Origin: an uncultured Flavobacterium sp.
Lineage (GTDB): Bacteria; Bacteroidota; Bacteroidia; Flavobacteriales; Flavobacteriaceae
DNA: 17,831 nucleotides
Assembly: GCA_945957245.1 (NCBI GenBank)
Contig: CAMFLD010000009.1
Span: forward strand, 1-17,831
Direction of reading: 5' to 3'
Shown: piece after piece, positions 1 to 8,020 of the stretch
Layout: every line of letters starts with the position of its first letter
Position numbering within the stretch: position 1 is the stretch's first letter
The notes under the pieces: model-generated
Seen by the model: only the letters and a program-made list of their open reading frames with translations
What the model was told of the DNA's origin: nothing
Database searches by the model: none
Position numbers and translations under genes: made by a program

Positions 1-32
1 TAAATCGGTATTGGTATTAGAATTAAAATAAA

Positions 33-2405
33 ATGAGAAAATTACTTTTAGCATTTCTTGTAACCACAATTTCATTTGCACAAAACGCAAACCGAAAATT
101 CTTAAACTTATCTCAAAAAAACGGTGTAGTAACCGTTACAACGGATGACGGAGAATATTCCATACGGTTTTTGAATAATAAGATTGTCGAAAATTCATTT
201 ATTCCAAAAGGACAAAATAATAATTTAAAATCGGAAGCCGTGGTGCTTAACACGGTTCCTTACAAATTCAACATTCTAAAAAACGGGGATTTTTTATCAT
301 TTGGAACAGAATATATTACTGTTCTAATAAAGAAAAGCCCATTTCAGATTACTTATAAAAACAATGCCAACCTTACTATTCTTTCCGAAAAAGCAGGTTA
401 CACCAAAGTAAATGATTCAACAGAAACACTTTCTTTCAACCTTGATAATTCGGAAGCACTTTATGGCGGCGGAGCAAGAGCACTTGGTATGAATCGCCGG
501 GGCAACCGTTTAAGATTGTACAACAGAGCTCACTATGGTTATGAAACTAAAGCCGAACTGATGAATTTCTGTATCCCGCTGGTAATGTCTTCCAAGTTAT
601 ATGCTGTTCATTTTGACAATCCGGCAATCGGATACTTAGATTTAGACAGTAAAAAAGACAATACCCTAACATACGAAACCATTTCAGGAAGAAAAACTTA
701 TCAGGTTATTGTGGGCAACAACTGGAATGACTTAGTTGGAAATTATACCGATTTAACCGGAAAGCAACCTCTTTTACCACGCTGGGCACTGGGCAATTTT
801 GCCAGCCGTTTTGGCTATCGCTCGCAGGAATCCTTAGAAGGCACCATCAAGAAGTTTGAACAGGAAAATATTCCGGTAGATGCCGTAATATTAGACCTGT
901 ATTGGTTTGGTAAAACCATCAAAGGCACTATGGGTAATTTGGATTGGGACAAGGACAACTTCCAGAATCCGGATAAAATGATTGCCGATTTGAATGCTAA
1001 AAACATCAAAACGATTTTAATAACAGAACCGTTTGTATTAACGACTTCGTCTAAATGGCAGGAAGCCATTGACAAAAATATATTAGTAAAAAATGCAGCA
1101 GGCAAGCCAGCTACCTGGGATTTTTATTTTGGAAACACCAGCGTCGTGGATATTTTCAAACCCGAAGGAAGAGACTGGTTTTGGAATGTTTACAAAAGGC
1201 TCATCAATCAGGGTGTTGGTGGTTTGTGGGGAGATTTAGGCGAGCCCGAAGTATTTCCTTCCAAAGTAATAACTGCCGGCGGAAAGGCTGACGAAGTCCA
1301 TAATGTCTATGGACATAATTGGGCCAAATTGATTGCAGAAGGCTATAAAAAAGATTTTCCTGAACAACGTCCTTTCATACTGATGCGTGCCGGCTATTCA
1401 GGTTCGCAGCGTTTTGGTATGGTGCCCTGGAGCGGAGATGTTAGTCGTAGCTGGGGCGGATTGCAAAGCCAAATGGAAATCGCATTACAAATGGGTATGC
1501 AGGGTCTAGGGTATATGCACTCTGATTTAGGCGGATTTGCCGGAGACTATTTTGATAACGAATTGTACCTACGCTGGTTACAATATGGTGTCTTCAACCC
1601 TATTTTCCGACCTCATGCCCAAGAAGAAGTTGCTTCGGAAGTTGCCCGAAAAGATATTGTGACTATGGCAAAAGCTAAAAAATCGGTAGAACTGCGTTAT
1701 CAATTGATGCCCTACAATTATACGATTTCATTCGAAAACAACCAGAAAGGAACTCCATTGATGCGCCCTTTGTTTTTTGAAGAACCGGATAATAAAAACC
1801 TAACAGCAGTTGCAGGAACTTACTTTTGGGGGAATGACTTTTTAGTAACTCCAATTACTAAAGCAGGTCAAACCACAGCAGAGGTTTATTTCCCAAAAAG
1901 CAGCAACTGGTTCGATTTTTATACTGGAGAAAAACATGTTGGAGGAAAAACAGAAACTATTTCTGTGAAAGAAGATTACATCCCAACTTATGTTCGCGGT
2001 GGAAGTTTCATCCCTATGATTGAAACCATTTCTAATGCTTCGAAATATTCATTGAATAGTTTTTCACTACACTATTATTTTGATGAAAACGTCAAAAACT
2101 CTTCAGGCAAATTGTATAATGACGATGGAAAAACACCGGATGCTTTTGAAAAAGGCAAATCGGAAATGCTCAACTTCACGAGCACAAATGATGGAAAAAC
2201 ACTAACCATCAAATTAAGCACTGTAACCGGAAAGAATTTCACTCCCTCTAAAAAAGATGTTTCTGTTTTAATTCATAATATCAGGGACAAGGTGAAGCAT
2301 ATTTATGTAAACGGACAAGAACAGGTTTACAAAACCTTCCACGAACCATTACAGGTAAATGTTACTATGGACAAAGGACCTTCTGAAGTTAAAATTGAAT
2401 ATTAA
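33..2405 (+). CDS. Exported GH31 family alpha-glucosidase
   Basis: A 790-residue glycoside hydrolase family 31 enzyme, expected to release glucose from the non-reducing ends of alpha-glucans (maltodextrins; isomalto-oligosaccharides are possible) by a retaining mechanism. Residues 1-17 are a signal peptide (KLLLAFLVTTISFAQ) with no lipobox cysteine, so it is probably periplasmic. An N-terminal beta-sandwich region (about 20-245) precedes the TIM barrel (about 250-600). The barrel carries GGLWGDLGEPE, where D401 is the expected nucleophile, and WSGDVSRSW, where D469 is the expected acid/base. DLGGFAGD and FRPHAQEE are further GH31 signatures. The C-terminal region after about 610 fits the usual beta domains (DUF5110-like). 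The GH13 gene starts 3 nt after the stop codon, so the two are surely co-transcribed. The promoter and earlier operon genes lie outside the window. The family is certain; the exact linkage specificity is inferred from the neighbour. Confidence 0.93.
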   Translation: MRKLLLAFLVTTISFAQNANRKFLNLSQKNGVVTVTTDDGEYSIRFLNNKIVENSFIPKGQNNNLKSEAVVLNTVPYKFNILKNGDFLSFGTEYITVLIKKSPFQITYKNNANLTILSEKAGYTKVNDSTETLSFNLDNSEALYGGGARALGMNRRGNRLRLYNRAHYGYETKAELMNFCIPLVMSSKLYAVHFDNPAIGYLDLDSKKDNTLTYETISGRKTYQVIVGNNWNDLVGNYTDLTGKQPLLPRWALGNFASRFGYRSQESLEGTIKKFEQENIPVDAVILDLYWFGKTIKGTMGNLDWDKDNFQNPDKMIADLNAKNIKTILITEPFVLTTSSKWQEAIDKNILVKNAAGKPATWDFYFGNTSVVDIFKPEGRDWFWNVYKRLINQGVGGLWGDLGEPEVFPSKVITAGGKADEVHNVYGHNWAKLIAEGYKKDFPEQRPFILMRAGYSGSQRFGMVPWSGDVSRSWGGLQSQMEIALQMGMQGLGYMHSDLGGFAGDYFDNELYLRWLQYGVFNPIFRPHAQEEVASEVARKDIVTMAKAKKSVELRYQLMPYNYTISFENNQKGTPLMRPLFFEEPDNKNLTAVAGTYFWGNDFLVTPITKAGQTTAEVYFPKSSNWFDFYTGEKHVGGKTETISVKEDYIPTYVRGGSFIPMIETISNASKYSLNSFSLHYYFDENVKNSSGKLYNDDGKTPDAFEKGKSEMLNFTSTNDGKTLTIKLSTVTGKNFTPSKKDVSVLIHNIRDKVKHIYVNGQEQVYKTFHEPLQVNVTMDKGPSEVKIEY

Positions 2406-2408
2406 ATT

Positions 2409-4061
2409 ATGACCAAATTAAATCAAATCCTAATCATCGCTTTACTGCTTAACGGCATGGCATTTGCTCAAAATAAAAAAACAACAGCTACCACAAAAGC
2501 ACCTTTTGTTTGGGAAGCCGCCAACGTATATTTTATCGTTACTGACCGTTTCAATAACGGAGATAAAACCAACGATCATACGTTCAACAGAAACAAACCT
2601 ACCGGAAAACTGCGTGGCTTTGAAGGTGGTGACCTTAGAGGTATCATACAGAAATTGGACGAAGGATATTTTACCGATTTGGGTGTCAATGTAATTTGGA
2701 TGACTCCTATTGTAGAGCAGATTCATGATGGTGTTGACGAAGGCACCGGATTCACTTATGGTTTCCACGGTTACTGGACAAGGGATTGGAGTGCGCTTGA
2801 CCCGAGTTTCGGAACTAAAAAGGATTTAGCCGAATTGGTTCAGAAGGCTCATGCAAGAGGAATCCGAATTATGCTTGATGCGGTTATCAACCATACCGGG
2901 CCTGTTACAGCCGAAGATTCGGTTTATCCTGAAGATTGGGTACGTACTTCGCCTAAATGTACTTACAAGTCTTATGATACTTATATCAACTGTACTTTAG
3001 TTGATAATCTTCCGGATGTAAAAACGGAAAGTAATGAAAATGTTGCAGTGCCGACTTTTTTGGCTAACAAATGGAAAAAAGAAGGCCGTTATGACAAAGA
3101 AATGGCTTCCCTTGATGTCTTTTTTAAAAAAACAGGCTACCCAAGAGCTCCTAAATATTACATAATGAAATGGCTTTCGGACTATATTACCGAATTCGGA
3201 ATTGACGGTTACCGTGTTGATACCGCTAAACATACCACAGAAGATGTTTGGGCTGATTTCAGGAAAGTATGCGACAGGGCTTTCGCTGAATACAAAAAAA
3301 ACAATCCTAAAAAAGTTTTAGATAACAATCCTTTCTTTACAGTAGGTGAAGTTTATGGATACAACATCAGCAACAAAAAGCTATTTGATTTTGGAGACAA
3401 AAAAGTCAACTATTTCGAAAACGGATTTACGGGTCTCATCAATTTTGATTTCAGGAATGAAGCTAAGATGAATTACGAAGAGTTATTCTCTAAATATTCG
3501 AATATCCTCCAGACGGATTTAAAAGGCAATACCGTGATGAATTATGTTTCTTCCCATGACGATGCCTACCCTTTTGACAAAAAAAGAGAAAAACCTTTTG
3601 AGGCGGGTACCAAATTATTGCTGGCACCGGGAATTTCTCAAATATATTATGGTGATGAAACAGCCCGTTCATTAGATATTGAAGGTACTCAGGGAGATGC
3701 GACACTGCGTTCAGATATGAATTGGGATGCAATGGCAAACGCTTCAACAAAAGAAGTTTTGGTTCATTGGCAAAAACTGGGTAATTTCAGGAAAAACCAT
3801 CCAGCCGTAGGAGCCGGCATTCATAAACAGATTTCCGCACAACCTTATGTTTTCAGCAGAACTTATACAAAAGGGAAATATACCGACAAAGTTTTGATTG
3901 GTCTTGATTTACCTAAAGGCAAAAAAATCATCGGTGTTGAAGGTATTTTTCCAAATGGCATCAAAGTAAGGGATGCTTATTCGGGAAAAACATGTATCGT
4001 CCAAAAATTAGCGGTTGATATTGACACTGATTATGGAATTTTGCTACTAGAAAAAATATAA
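2409..4061 (+). CDS. Exported GH13 alpha-amylase, MalS-like
   Basis: A 550-residue alpha-amylase family protein that should hydrolyse internal alpha-1,4 bonds of starch or maltodextrin. Residues 1-21 form a signal peptide ending AFAQ, with no lipobox. All GH13 conserved regions are present: region I DAVINH (157-162), region II GYRVDTAKH with nucleophile D271, region III GEVYG with acid/base E314, and region IV SSHDD with D384 as the transition-state stabiliser. The stretch VYFIVTDRFNNGD (40-52), FEGGDLRGI (71-79) and IDGYRVDTAKH resemble, from memory, E. coli periplasmic MalS (subfamily GH13_19) more than secreted Bacillus amylases. C184 and C195 could form a disulfide. A short beta domain ends the protein (about 470-550). 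It sits 3 nt after the GH31 gene and 9 nt before the next gene, so it is part of one operon. The family call is firm; the subfamily is from recall. Confidence 0.93.
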   Translation: MTKLNQILIIALLLNGMAFAQNKKTTATTKAPFVWEAANVYFIVTDRFNNGDKTNDHTFNRNKPTGKLRGFEGGDLRGIIQKLDEGYFTDLGVNVIWMTPIVEQIHDGVDEGTGFTYGFHGYWTRDWSALDPSFGTKKDLAELVQKAHARGIRIMLDAVINHTGPVTAEDSVYPEDWVRTSPKCTYKSYDTYINCTLVDNLPDVKTESNENVAVPTFLANKWKKEGRYDKEMASLDVFFKKTGYPRAPKYYIMKWLSDYITEFGIDGYRVDTAKHTTEDVWADFRKVCDRAFAEYKKNNPKKVLDNNPFFTVGEVYGYNISNKKLFDFGDKKVNYFENGFTGLINFDFRNEAKMNYEELFSKYSNILQTDLKGNTVMNYVSSHDDAYPFDKKREKPFEAGTKLLLAPGISQIYYGDETARSLDIEGTQGDATLRSDMNWDAMANASTKEVLVHWQKLGNFRKNHPAVGAGIHKQISAQPYVFSRTYTKGKYTDKVLIGLDLPKGKKIIGVEGIFPNGIKVRDAYSGKTCIVQKLAVDIDTDYGILLLEKI

Positions 4062-4070
4062 TTCCTGCAA

Positions 4071-5099
4071 ATGGATTCTAAACCAAAAGCTGTTTACAGA
4101 CCGTCAAAGGGATTTACCTATTATTTCATACTCCTTTTTGGATTTGCAGCGCTTTTTGGAGGCGGATATGTGATTTGGATTGCATTCCAAAAGCTATATC
4201 CCGATTTAATAATGGTTTTTTTTGCCTGTATTCTTATCCTTTTTGGCTTGTATGCAATCTATTCCTATTTAGGCAGAAAGACCATTTGGATTTATGACGA
4301 TATTTTGGTGTTAAAATCAAATCTGTTCTCTAAAGAAACCAGAATACCGCTCAGGGAAATTACTTCATGGGCTGAAATACACAAGAAAAATAAGAACAAT
4401 TCCTGGGACGAGCTTACCATCATTACAGATGCCAAAAAATACCGCTTCGAATCCTATAACTATACCGACTATACTGACTTTAAAAATAATATTGTCCGGC
4501 ATATACCCCAGAATATTGAGTTTGAAAAAATACTGGAAGCCAGAATAATTTTAAAAATCAGTATTTGCCTGATTGCTGTGGGAATTATGTTTCTTATTTT
4601 TTCATTTTTTAATTTAAATGCAAATGAAAAAACATTAATCCCGGAAAACTTTTACCAAACCAGACAAATAATAACCTCTGAAGTCAAAATACATAAAGGT
4701 TCAAAAGGAGCCCGTTCCATAACCCTTACATTTGAGGATTATCCGGAATTTGATTTCAAAATTTCAGGGGATGCCTATGATGCAATGCATGCTGATGAAT
4801 TTGTAAGTAATGTAAAAACCTATGACACTGTTTATATTACATTGGCAAAAGATGATTATGAAAAGAAATTGGCCAAGACGAAGCCTCTGAGTTTTTTTGA
4901 CAAAACCATCAGTTATTATCACATTGACATCTGCGGCGTTGCTACAAAAAATGAAAACTACCTCAACCTTTCGGATTACTTCGCAGAAGTACGGGACAGA
5001 CATCAAAATAATGGATGGATATTTGCCGGAATTGGTGCAGTACTCAGCATAATTGGAGTATTCGGACTGCTTAAAAAAAATAAAATAGCAGCCGCCTAA
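4071..5099 (+). CDS. Four-helix membrane protein of unknown function, possible PH-like domain
   Basis: A 342-residue protein I do not recognise. Hydrophobic segments at about 15-40, 44-66, 161-182 and 315-335 suggest four membrane helices arranged as two hairpins. Between helices 2 and 3 (about 72-148) lies a soluble beta-rich stretch (IWIYDDILVLKSNLFSKET, then IPLREITSW), with the look of bacterial PH-like (YcxB or bPH type) domains that follow paired membrane helices; this is only a resemblance. A second soluble region (about 183-312) separates helices 3 and 4. The C-terminus is short and basic (KKNKIAAA). The ATG lies 9 nt after the amylase stop codon, so it is probably transcribed with the starch genes, but nothing in the protein points to sugar metabolism and the link may be only positional. 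No terminator is visible after it. Confidence 0.75.
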   Translation: MDSKPKAVYRPSKGFTYYFILLFGFAALFGGGYVIWIAFQKLYPDLIMVFFACILILFGLYAIYSYLGRKTIWIYDDILVLKSNLFSKETRIPLREITSWAEIHKKNKNNSWDELTIITDAKKYRFESYNYTDYTDFKNNIVRHIPQNIEFEKILEARIILKISICLIAVGIMFLIFSFFNLNANEKTLIPENFYQTRQIITSEVKIHKGSKGARSITLTFEDYPEFDFKISGDAYDAMHADEFVSNVKTYDTVYITLAKDDYEKKLAKTKPLSFFDKTISYYHIDICGVATKNENYLNLSDYFAEVRDRHQNNGWIFAGIGAVLSIIGVFGLLKKNKIAAA

Positions 5100-5172
5100 T
5101 CAATAGTCTGCCATTTATTAAGTTTCCTATTTATTTTAACATATCCCTATAGTTTTCTTTGATAAAAGAGGG

Positions 5173-5180
5173 TAAATTTG
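5173..5180 (+). promoter_or_regulatory. Candidate Bacteroidota -7 box for the Cupin_8 operon
   Basis: TAAATTTG matches the flavobacterial -7 consensus TAnnTTTG and lies 31 nt before the ATG at 5212. No TTG -33 element sits at the usual 17-23 nt spacing; the nearest TTTG (5158-5161) is too close. The call rests on the -7 box and on this being the only sizeable gap (112 nt) before the three-gene unit. The rest of 5100-5211 shows no hairpin or other structure. Confidence 0.45.
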
Positions 5181-5211
5181 TGTTCAGCATTCACCTAAAA
5201 CACAGAAGACT

Positions 5212-6075
5212 ATGGGATTTAAATACATCGAAATAGAACGTGTTGAAAAACTCACGAAAGAAGAGTTCATCAAAAATTATTACCGCCCGCAGAAACCCGT
5301 AGTAATTACAAATCAGATTGAAGATTGGCCTGCTTTTACCAAATGGAATTTTGATTACCTAAGAAGTGTCGCAGGAGATAAAATGGTTCCGCTATATGAC
5401 AGCCGTAAAACCGACTATACTAAAAAAGTAAACGAACCCGATTTTACGATGACAATGTCGGAGTATATTGATATCCTGCAGAAAGGCCCAACCGATTTGC
5501 GTATTTTTTTGTATAATTTAATGAAAGATGTTCCATCCATCAAGGATGATATGAAATGGCCTGATTTGGGGTTACGGTTGCTAAAAGGGCTGCCTCTGGT
5601 TTTCTTTGGTGGAGAAGGAGCCAAAGTTTTTACTCATTACGACATTGATTTTCCAAATATTTTCCATTTCCATTTTGCCGGTGAAAAGCAATGTGTATTG
5701 GTAGATCCCAAAGAAACCAAATACATGTACCGTCTTCCCTACTCCTGGATTTGCAACGAAGACATTGATTTTGATAATCCGGATTTCGATAAATTTCCGG
5801 CGCTGAGAAAAGTCAACCCCTACATAACCAACCTCAAACACGGCGAAATGTTATACATGCCCGAAGGATGGTGGCATTATATGAAATACACTACTCCCGG
5901 ATTTTCATTGAGTTTACGTTCTTTAGCAGGAAGGCCCGGTAACTTGATTAAAGGATTTGCCAATGTGGTTTTCATACGTCATTATGATAACTGGATGAGA
6001 AAACGAAAAGGACAGGCGTGGCTTGATTATAAGGATGAAGAATCTATCCGAAGAACTAATGCTTTATTAAAATAA
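5212..6075 (+). CDS. Cupin-like JmjC-fold (Cupin_8) protein, putative Fe(II)/2-oxoglutarate oxygenase
   Basis: A 287-residue cytoplasmic protein of the Cupin_8/JmjC type, the fold of FIH- and JMJD5-like hydroxylases that use Fe(II) and 2-oxoglutarate. The iron triad is visible: THYDID supplies H142 and D144, and EGWWHYM supplies H222. K159 in AGEKQCVLVDP is placed where JmjC proteins often bind 2-oxoglutarate. The N-terminal part (NYYRPQKPVVITN, then WPAFTKWNFDYL) is the usual start of this family, in which a bound partner is held before the double-stranded beta-helix. No signal peptide or membrane helix is seen. The substrate is unknown; relatives hydroxylate protein side chains, and some are inactive cupins. 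It is the first gene of a tight unit, with the phosphodiesterase gene 6 nt downstream. The fold and metal site are confident; catalytic activity is inferred. Confidence 0.88.
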   Translation: MGFKYIEIERVEKLTKEEFIKNYYRPQKPVVITNQIEDWPAFTKWNFDYLRSVAGDKMVPLYDSRKTDYTKKVNEPDFTMTMSEYIDILQKGPTDLRIFLYNLMKDVPSIKDDMKWPDLGLRLLKGLPLVFFGGEGAKVFTHYDIDFPNIFHFHFAGEKQCVLVDPKETKYMYRLPYSWICNEDIDFDNPDFDKFPALRKVNPYITNLKHGEMLYMPEGWWHYMKYTTPGFSLSLRSLAGRPGNLIKGFANVVFIRHYDNWMRKRKGQAWLDYKDEESIRRTNALLK

Positions 6076-6081
6076 TTTTCA

Positions 6082-6741
6082 ATGCATAAAATAGGGCATC
6101 GTGGAGCAAAAGGTCATATAGCTGAAAATACTTTAGCTTCGTTCCAAAAAGCCATTGATTTGAATGTTGACGGTATTGAACTGGATGTTCATTTGAGTTT
6201 TGATGGAGAACTAATGGTTGTTCATGACGATACCGTTGACCGAACAATGTCTCAAAAAGGTTTGGTAAAAGATTTCTCGACACAGGAATTAGAAGCTTTA
6301 GGAATTCCGACTTTAGCATCTGTTTTTGATTTGGTCAACAAAAAATGCTTTATCAATGTGGAACTTAAAACTTATGAAACTGCCGACAAGGTAGTTGAGT
6401 TTATAGAGAAGCAGGCTTTGGATAAAGGCTGGAATTATGCCAACATTATTGTTTCCAGCTTTGACTGGAATGCGTTGCAGCAGGTTCATTTCCTAAATGA
6501 GAAAATAAAAATAGGCGTGCTTACGAGTACTGACTTAGAGTTGGCATTGGCTTTCGCCAAATTCATAAAAGCCTATTCCGTCCATCCTCATTATCATTTG
6601 CTTACATCTCAAAATGTAAGCCGAATACAAACCGGAAAATTTAAAGTATATCCCTGGACCATCAATGAACCGGAAGATATTATCTTTGCCAAATCATTAC
6701 AGGTCGATGGTATTATTACAGATTTCCCCGAAAGAATATGA
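6082..6741 (+). CDS. Glycerophosphodiester phosphodiesterase (GDPD family)
   Basis: A 219-residue enzyme expected to hydrolyse glycerophosphodiesters (deacylated phospholipids) to sn-glycerol 3-phosphate and an alcohol. GDPD signatures appear in order: IGHRGAKGHIAENT (H6, R7, E15, N16), GIELDVHLS (metal ligands E33 and D35), VVHDDTVDRT (catalytic H48) and INVELK (E94). The barrel closes with PWTINEPEDI and a C-terminal VDGIITDFPERI, typical of the UgpQ-like cytoplasmic type. There is no signal peptide, so it is cytoplasmic, unlike periplasmic GlpQ. Its length is slightly short of the usual 230-260, but no motif is missing. It starts 6 nt after the Cupin_8 gene, and its TGA overlaps the ATG of the next gene (ATGA at 6738-6741), implying translational coupling. 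Substrate range cannot be read from the sequence. Confidence 0.93.
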   Translation: MHKIGHRGAKGHIAENTLASFQKAIDLNVDGIELDVHLSFDGELMVVHDDTVDRTMSQKGLVKDFSTQELEALGIPTLASVFDLVNKKCFINVELKTYETADKVVEFIEKQALDKGWNYANIIVSSFDWNALQQVHFLNEKIKIGVLTSTDLELALAFAKFIKAYSVHPHYHLLTSQNVSRIQTGKFKVYPWTINEPEDIIFAKSLQVDGIITDFPERI

Positions 6742-7961
6742 ATTCCAATTTTGACATCATTATCGTAGGTGGCGGCGCTGCCGGCTTTTTTTCAGCTATC
6801 AATATCGCTGAGAACAATCCGAAACTAAAAATTGCGATTCTGGAAAGAGGTAAATCCGTTTTAGAAAAAGTACGGATTTCCGGTGGCGGAAGATGCAATG
6901 TTACCCATGCCTGTTTTGTGCCCAATGATTTAGTTAAATTTTATCCTCGTGGCGAAAAAGAACTGCGTGGCCCGTTCCATCAGTTTTGTTCGGGTGACAC
7001 AATTGAATGGTTTGAAAAACATGGTGTCGAACTCAAAATAGAGGAAGACGGGCGCATGTTTCCCGTTACAGACAGTTCTCAAACTATCATTGATTGTTTT
7101 TTATCGGCTGCCAAAAAATTAGATATCCAAATCCTTTTAGGACAAAGTGTTCAGTCGATTTTTAAATCAGAGGAATACTGGAAAATAGAGACCAATCATG
7201 AAGTTTTTGCTACTCCAAAATTAATCATGACAACAGGAAGTAATCCCAAGATTTGGGAAATGCTGAAATATCTTGGACATACGATCATCTCTCCTGTTCC
7301 ATCCTTGTTTACCTTTAATATCAAAGATAGCCGTATTAAAGATTTAATGGGAGTTTCTGCCTTTGCTAAGGTAAAGGTAAAAGGAAGCAAACTCGAAGCC
7401 AGCGGTCCTTTGCTGATTACTCATTGGGGAATGTCAGGCCCAGGAATATTGAGGCTTTCGGCTTGGGGCGCAAGGGAATTATTTGATAAAAATTACCAAT
7501 TTGTAATCCAAGTCAATTGGCTTAACGAAACCACTTTCGAAGAAGCTATCGAAATCCTGAAGGACTTAAAACAGGAGCATGCGAAAAAGATGGTGAGCAA
7601 AAAATCTCCTTTTCATTTTCCCAACCGTTTGTGGGAAAGCCTTGTTTTAGCTTCTCAAATTGAGTCAGAAATCAAATGGGCAGATTTGTCGAAAAAACAG
7701 TTGACCGATTTAGCAAACCAACTAACGAATGGCGAGTTTCAGGTAAATGGCAAAAGTACTTTCAAAGAAGAATTTGTTACAGCCGGCGGAGTTGATTTAA
7801 AGGAAATTAATTTTAAAACAATGGAAAGCAAAGTACATAAAAACCTGTTTTTTGCAGGTGAAATTGTAAATATCGATGCCATTACCGGCGGATTCAACTT
7901 TCAGAATGCCTGGACATCGGGATTCATACTGGCTAAAACAATTACGGAAGATTTCTTATAA
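6738..7961 (+). CDS. FAD-dependent oxidoreductase of the HI0933/YhiN (BaiN-like) family
   Basis: A 407-residue flavoprotein. The N-terminus is a Rossmann FAD-binding motif (DIIIVGGGAAGFFSA, glycines 11-16), with E36 in AILERG as the ribose-binding acid. The family hallmark SGGGRCNVTH (48-57) follows. The C-terminal signature is intact: TAGGVDLKEI (about 348-356), NLFFAGEIVNIDAITGG and FNFQNAWTSG (to about 395). The length (about 400) is normal for the HI0933/YhiN family. Members include BaiN, linked to bile-acid dehydroxylation in gut bacteria, but the physiological role of most members, including this one, is unknown. No membrane segment or signal peptide is seen. Its start overlaps the phosphodiesterase stop codon by 4 nt, so it is co-translated with it. 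It ends the Cupin_8-GDPD-flavoprotein unit; no hairpin terminator follows before the promoter at 7969. Confidence 0.92.
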   Translation: MNSNFDIIIVGGGAAGFFSAINIAENNPKLKIAILERGKSVLEKVRISGGGRCNVTHACFVPNDLVKFYPRGEKELRGPFHQFCSGDTIEWFEKHGVELKIEEDGRMFPVTDSSQTIIDCFLSAAKKLDIQILLGQSVQSIFKSEEYWKIETNHEVFATPKLIMTTGSNPKIWEMLKYLGHTIISPVPSLFTFNIKDSRIKDLMGVSAFAKVKVKGSKLEASGPLLITHWGMSGPGILRLSAWGARELFDKNYQFVIQVNWLNETTFEEAIEILKDLKQEHAKKMVSKKSPFHFPNRLWESLVLASQIESEIKWADLSKKQLTDLANQLTNGEFQVNGKSTFKEEFVTAGGVDLKEINFKTMESKVHKNLFFAGEIVNIDAITGGFNFQNAWTSGFILAKTITEDFL

Positions 7962-7968
7962 TATACTA

Positions 7969-7998
7969 TTGTAGTTTGCTCAAAATCAGTTAAATTTG
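7969..7998 (+). promoter_or_regulatory. Bacteroidota-type promoter for the T9SS surface-protein genes
   Basis: A TTG (7969-7971), a 19-nt spacer and TAAATTTG (7991-7998) match the flavobacterial promoter consensus of a TTG -33 element and a TAnnTTTG -7 element 17-23 nt apart. Transcription would begin near 8003-8006, leaving a leader of roughly 15-18 nt before the ATG at 8021. The -7 box overlaps the left arm of the inverted repeat at 7993-8017. This is the best-formed promoter in the window. Confidence 0.6.
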
Positions 7999-8017
7999 GT
8001 TTTATAAAAACCAAATT
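7993..8017. repeat. 11-bp perfect inverted repeat between -7 box and start codon
   Basis: The arms AATTTGGTTTT (7993-8003) and AAAACCAAATT (8007-8017) are exact inverse complements around the 3-nt centre ATA, ending 3 nt before the ATG. The left arm overlaps the TAAATTTG -7 box. If transcription starts near 8004 only the right arm would be in the RNA, so a DNA operator is more plausible than an RNA hairpin. It lacks the GC-rich stem and T-tract expected of a terminator for the upstream gene. Its function is unknown and AT-rich sequence makes chance possible. Confidence 0.6.
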
Positions 8018-8020
8018 CTA

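Noticed and set aside
1..32. TAA at 1-3 as the stop codon of an upstream gene
   Set aside because: Too little sequence to establish a reading frame, so no partial gene is reported.
2442..2768. Overlapping frames within the GH13 gene (minus 2442-2768 and plus 2464-2694)
   Set aside because: Both lie inside the clear signal peptide and barrel start of the amylase, with no start signal or recognisable product.
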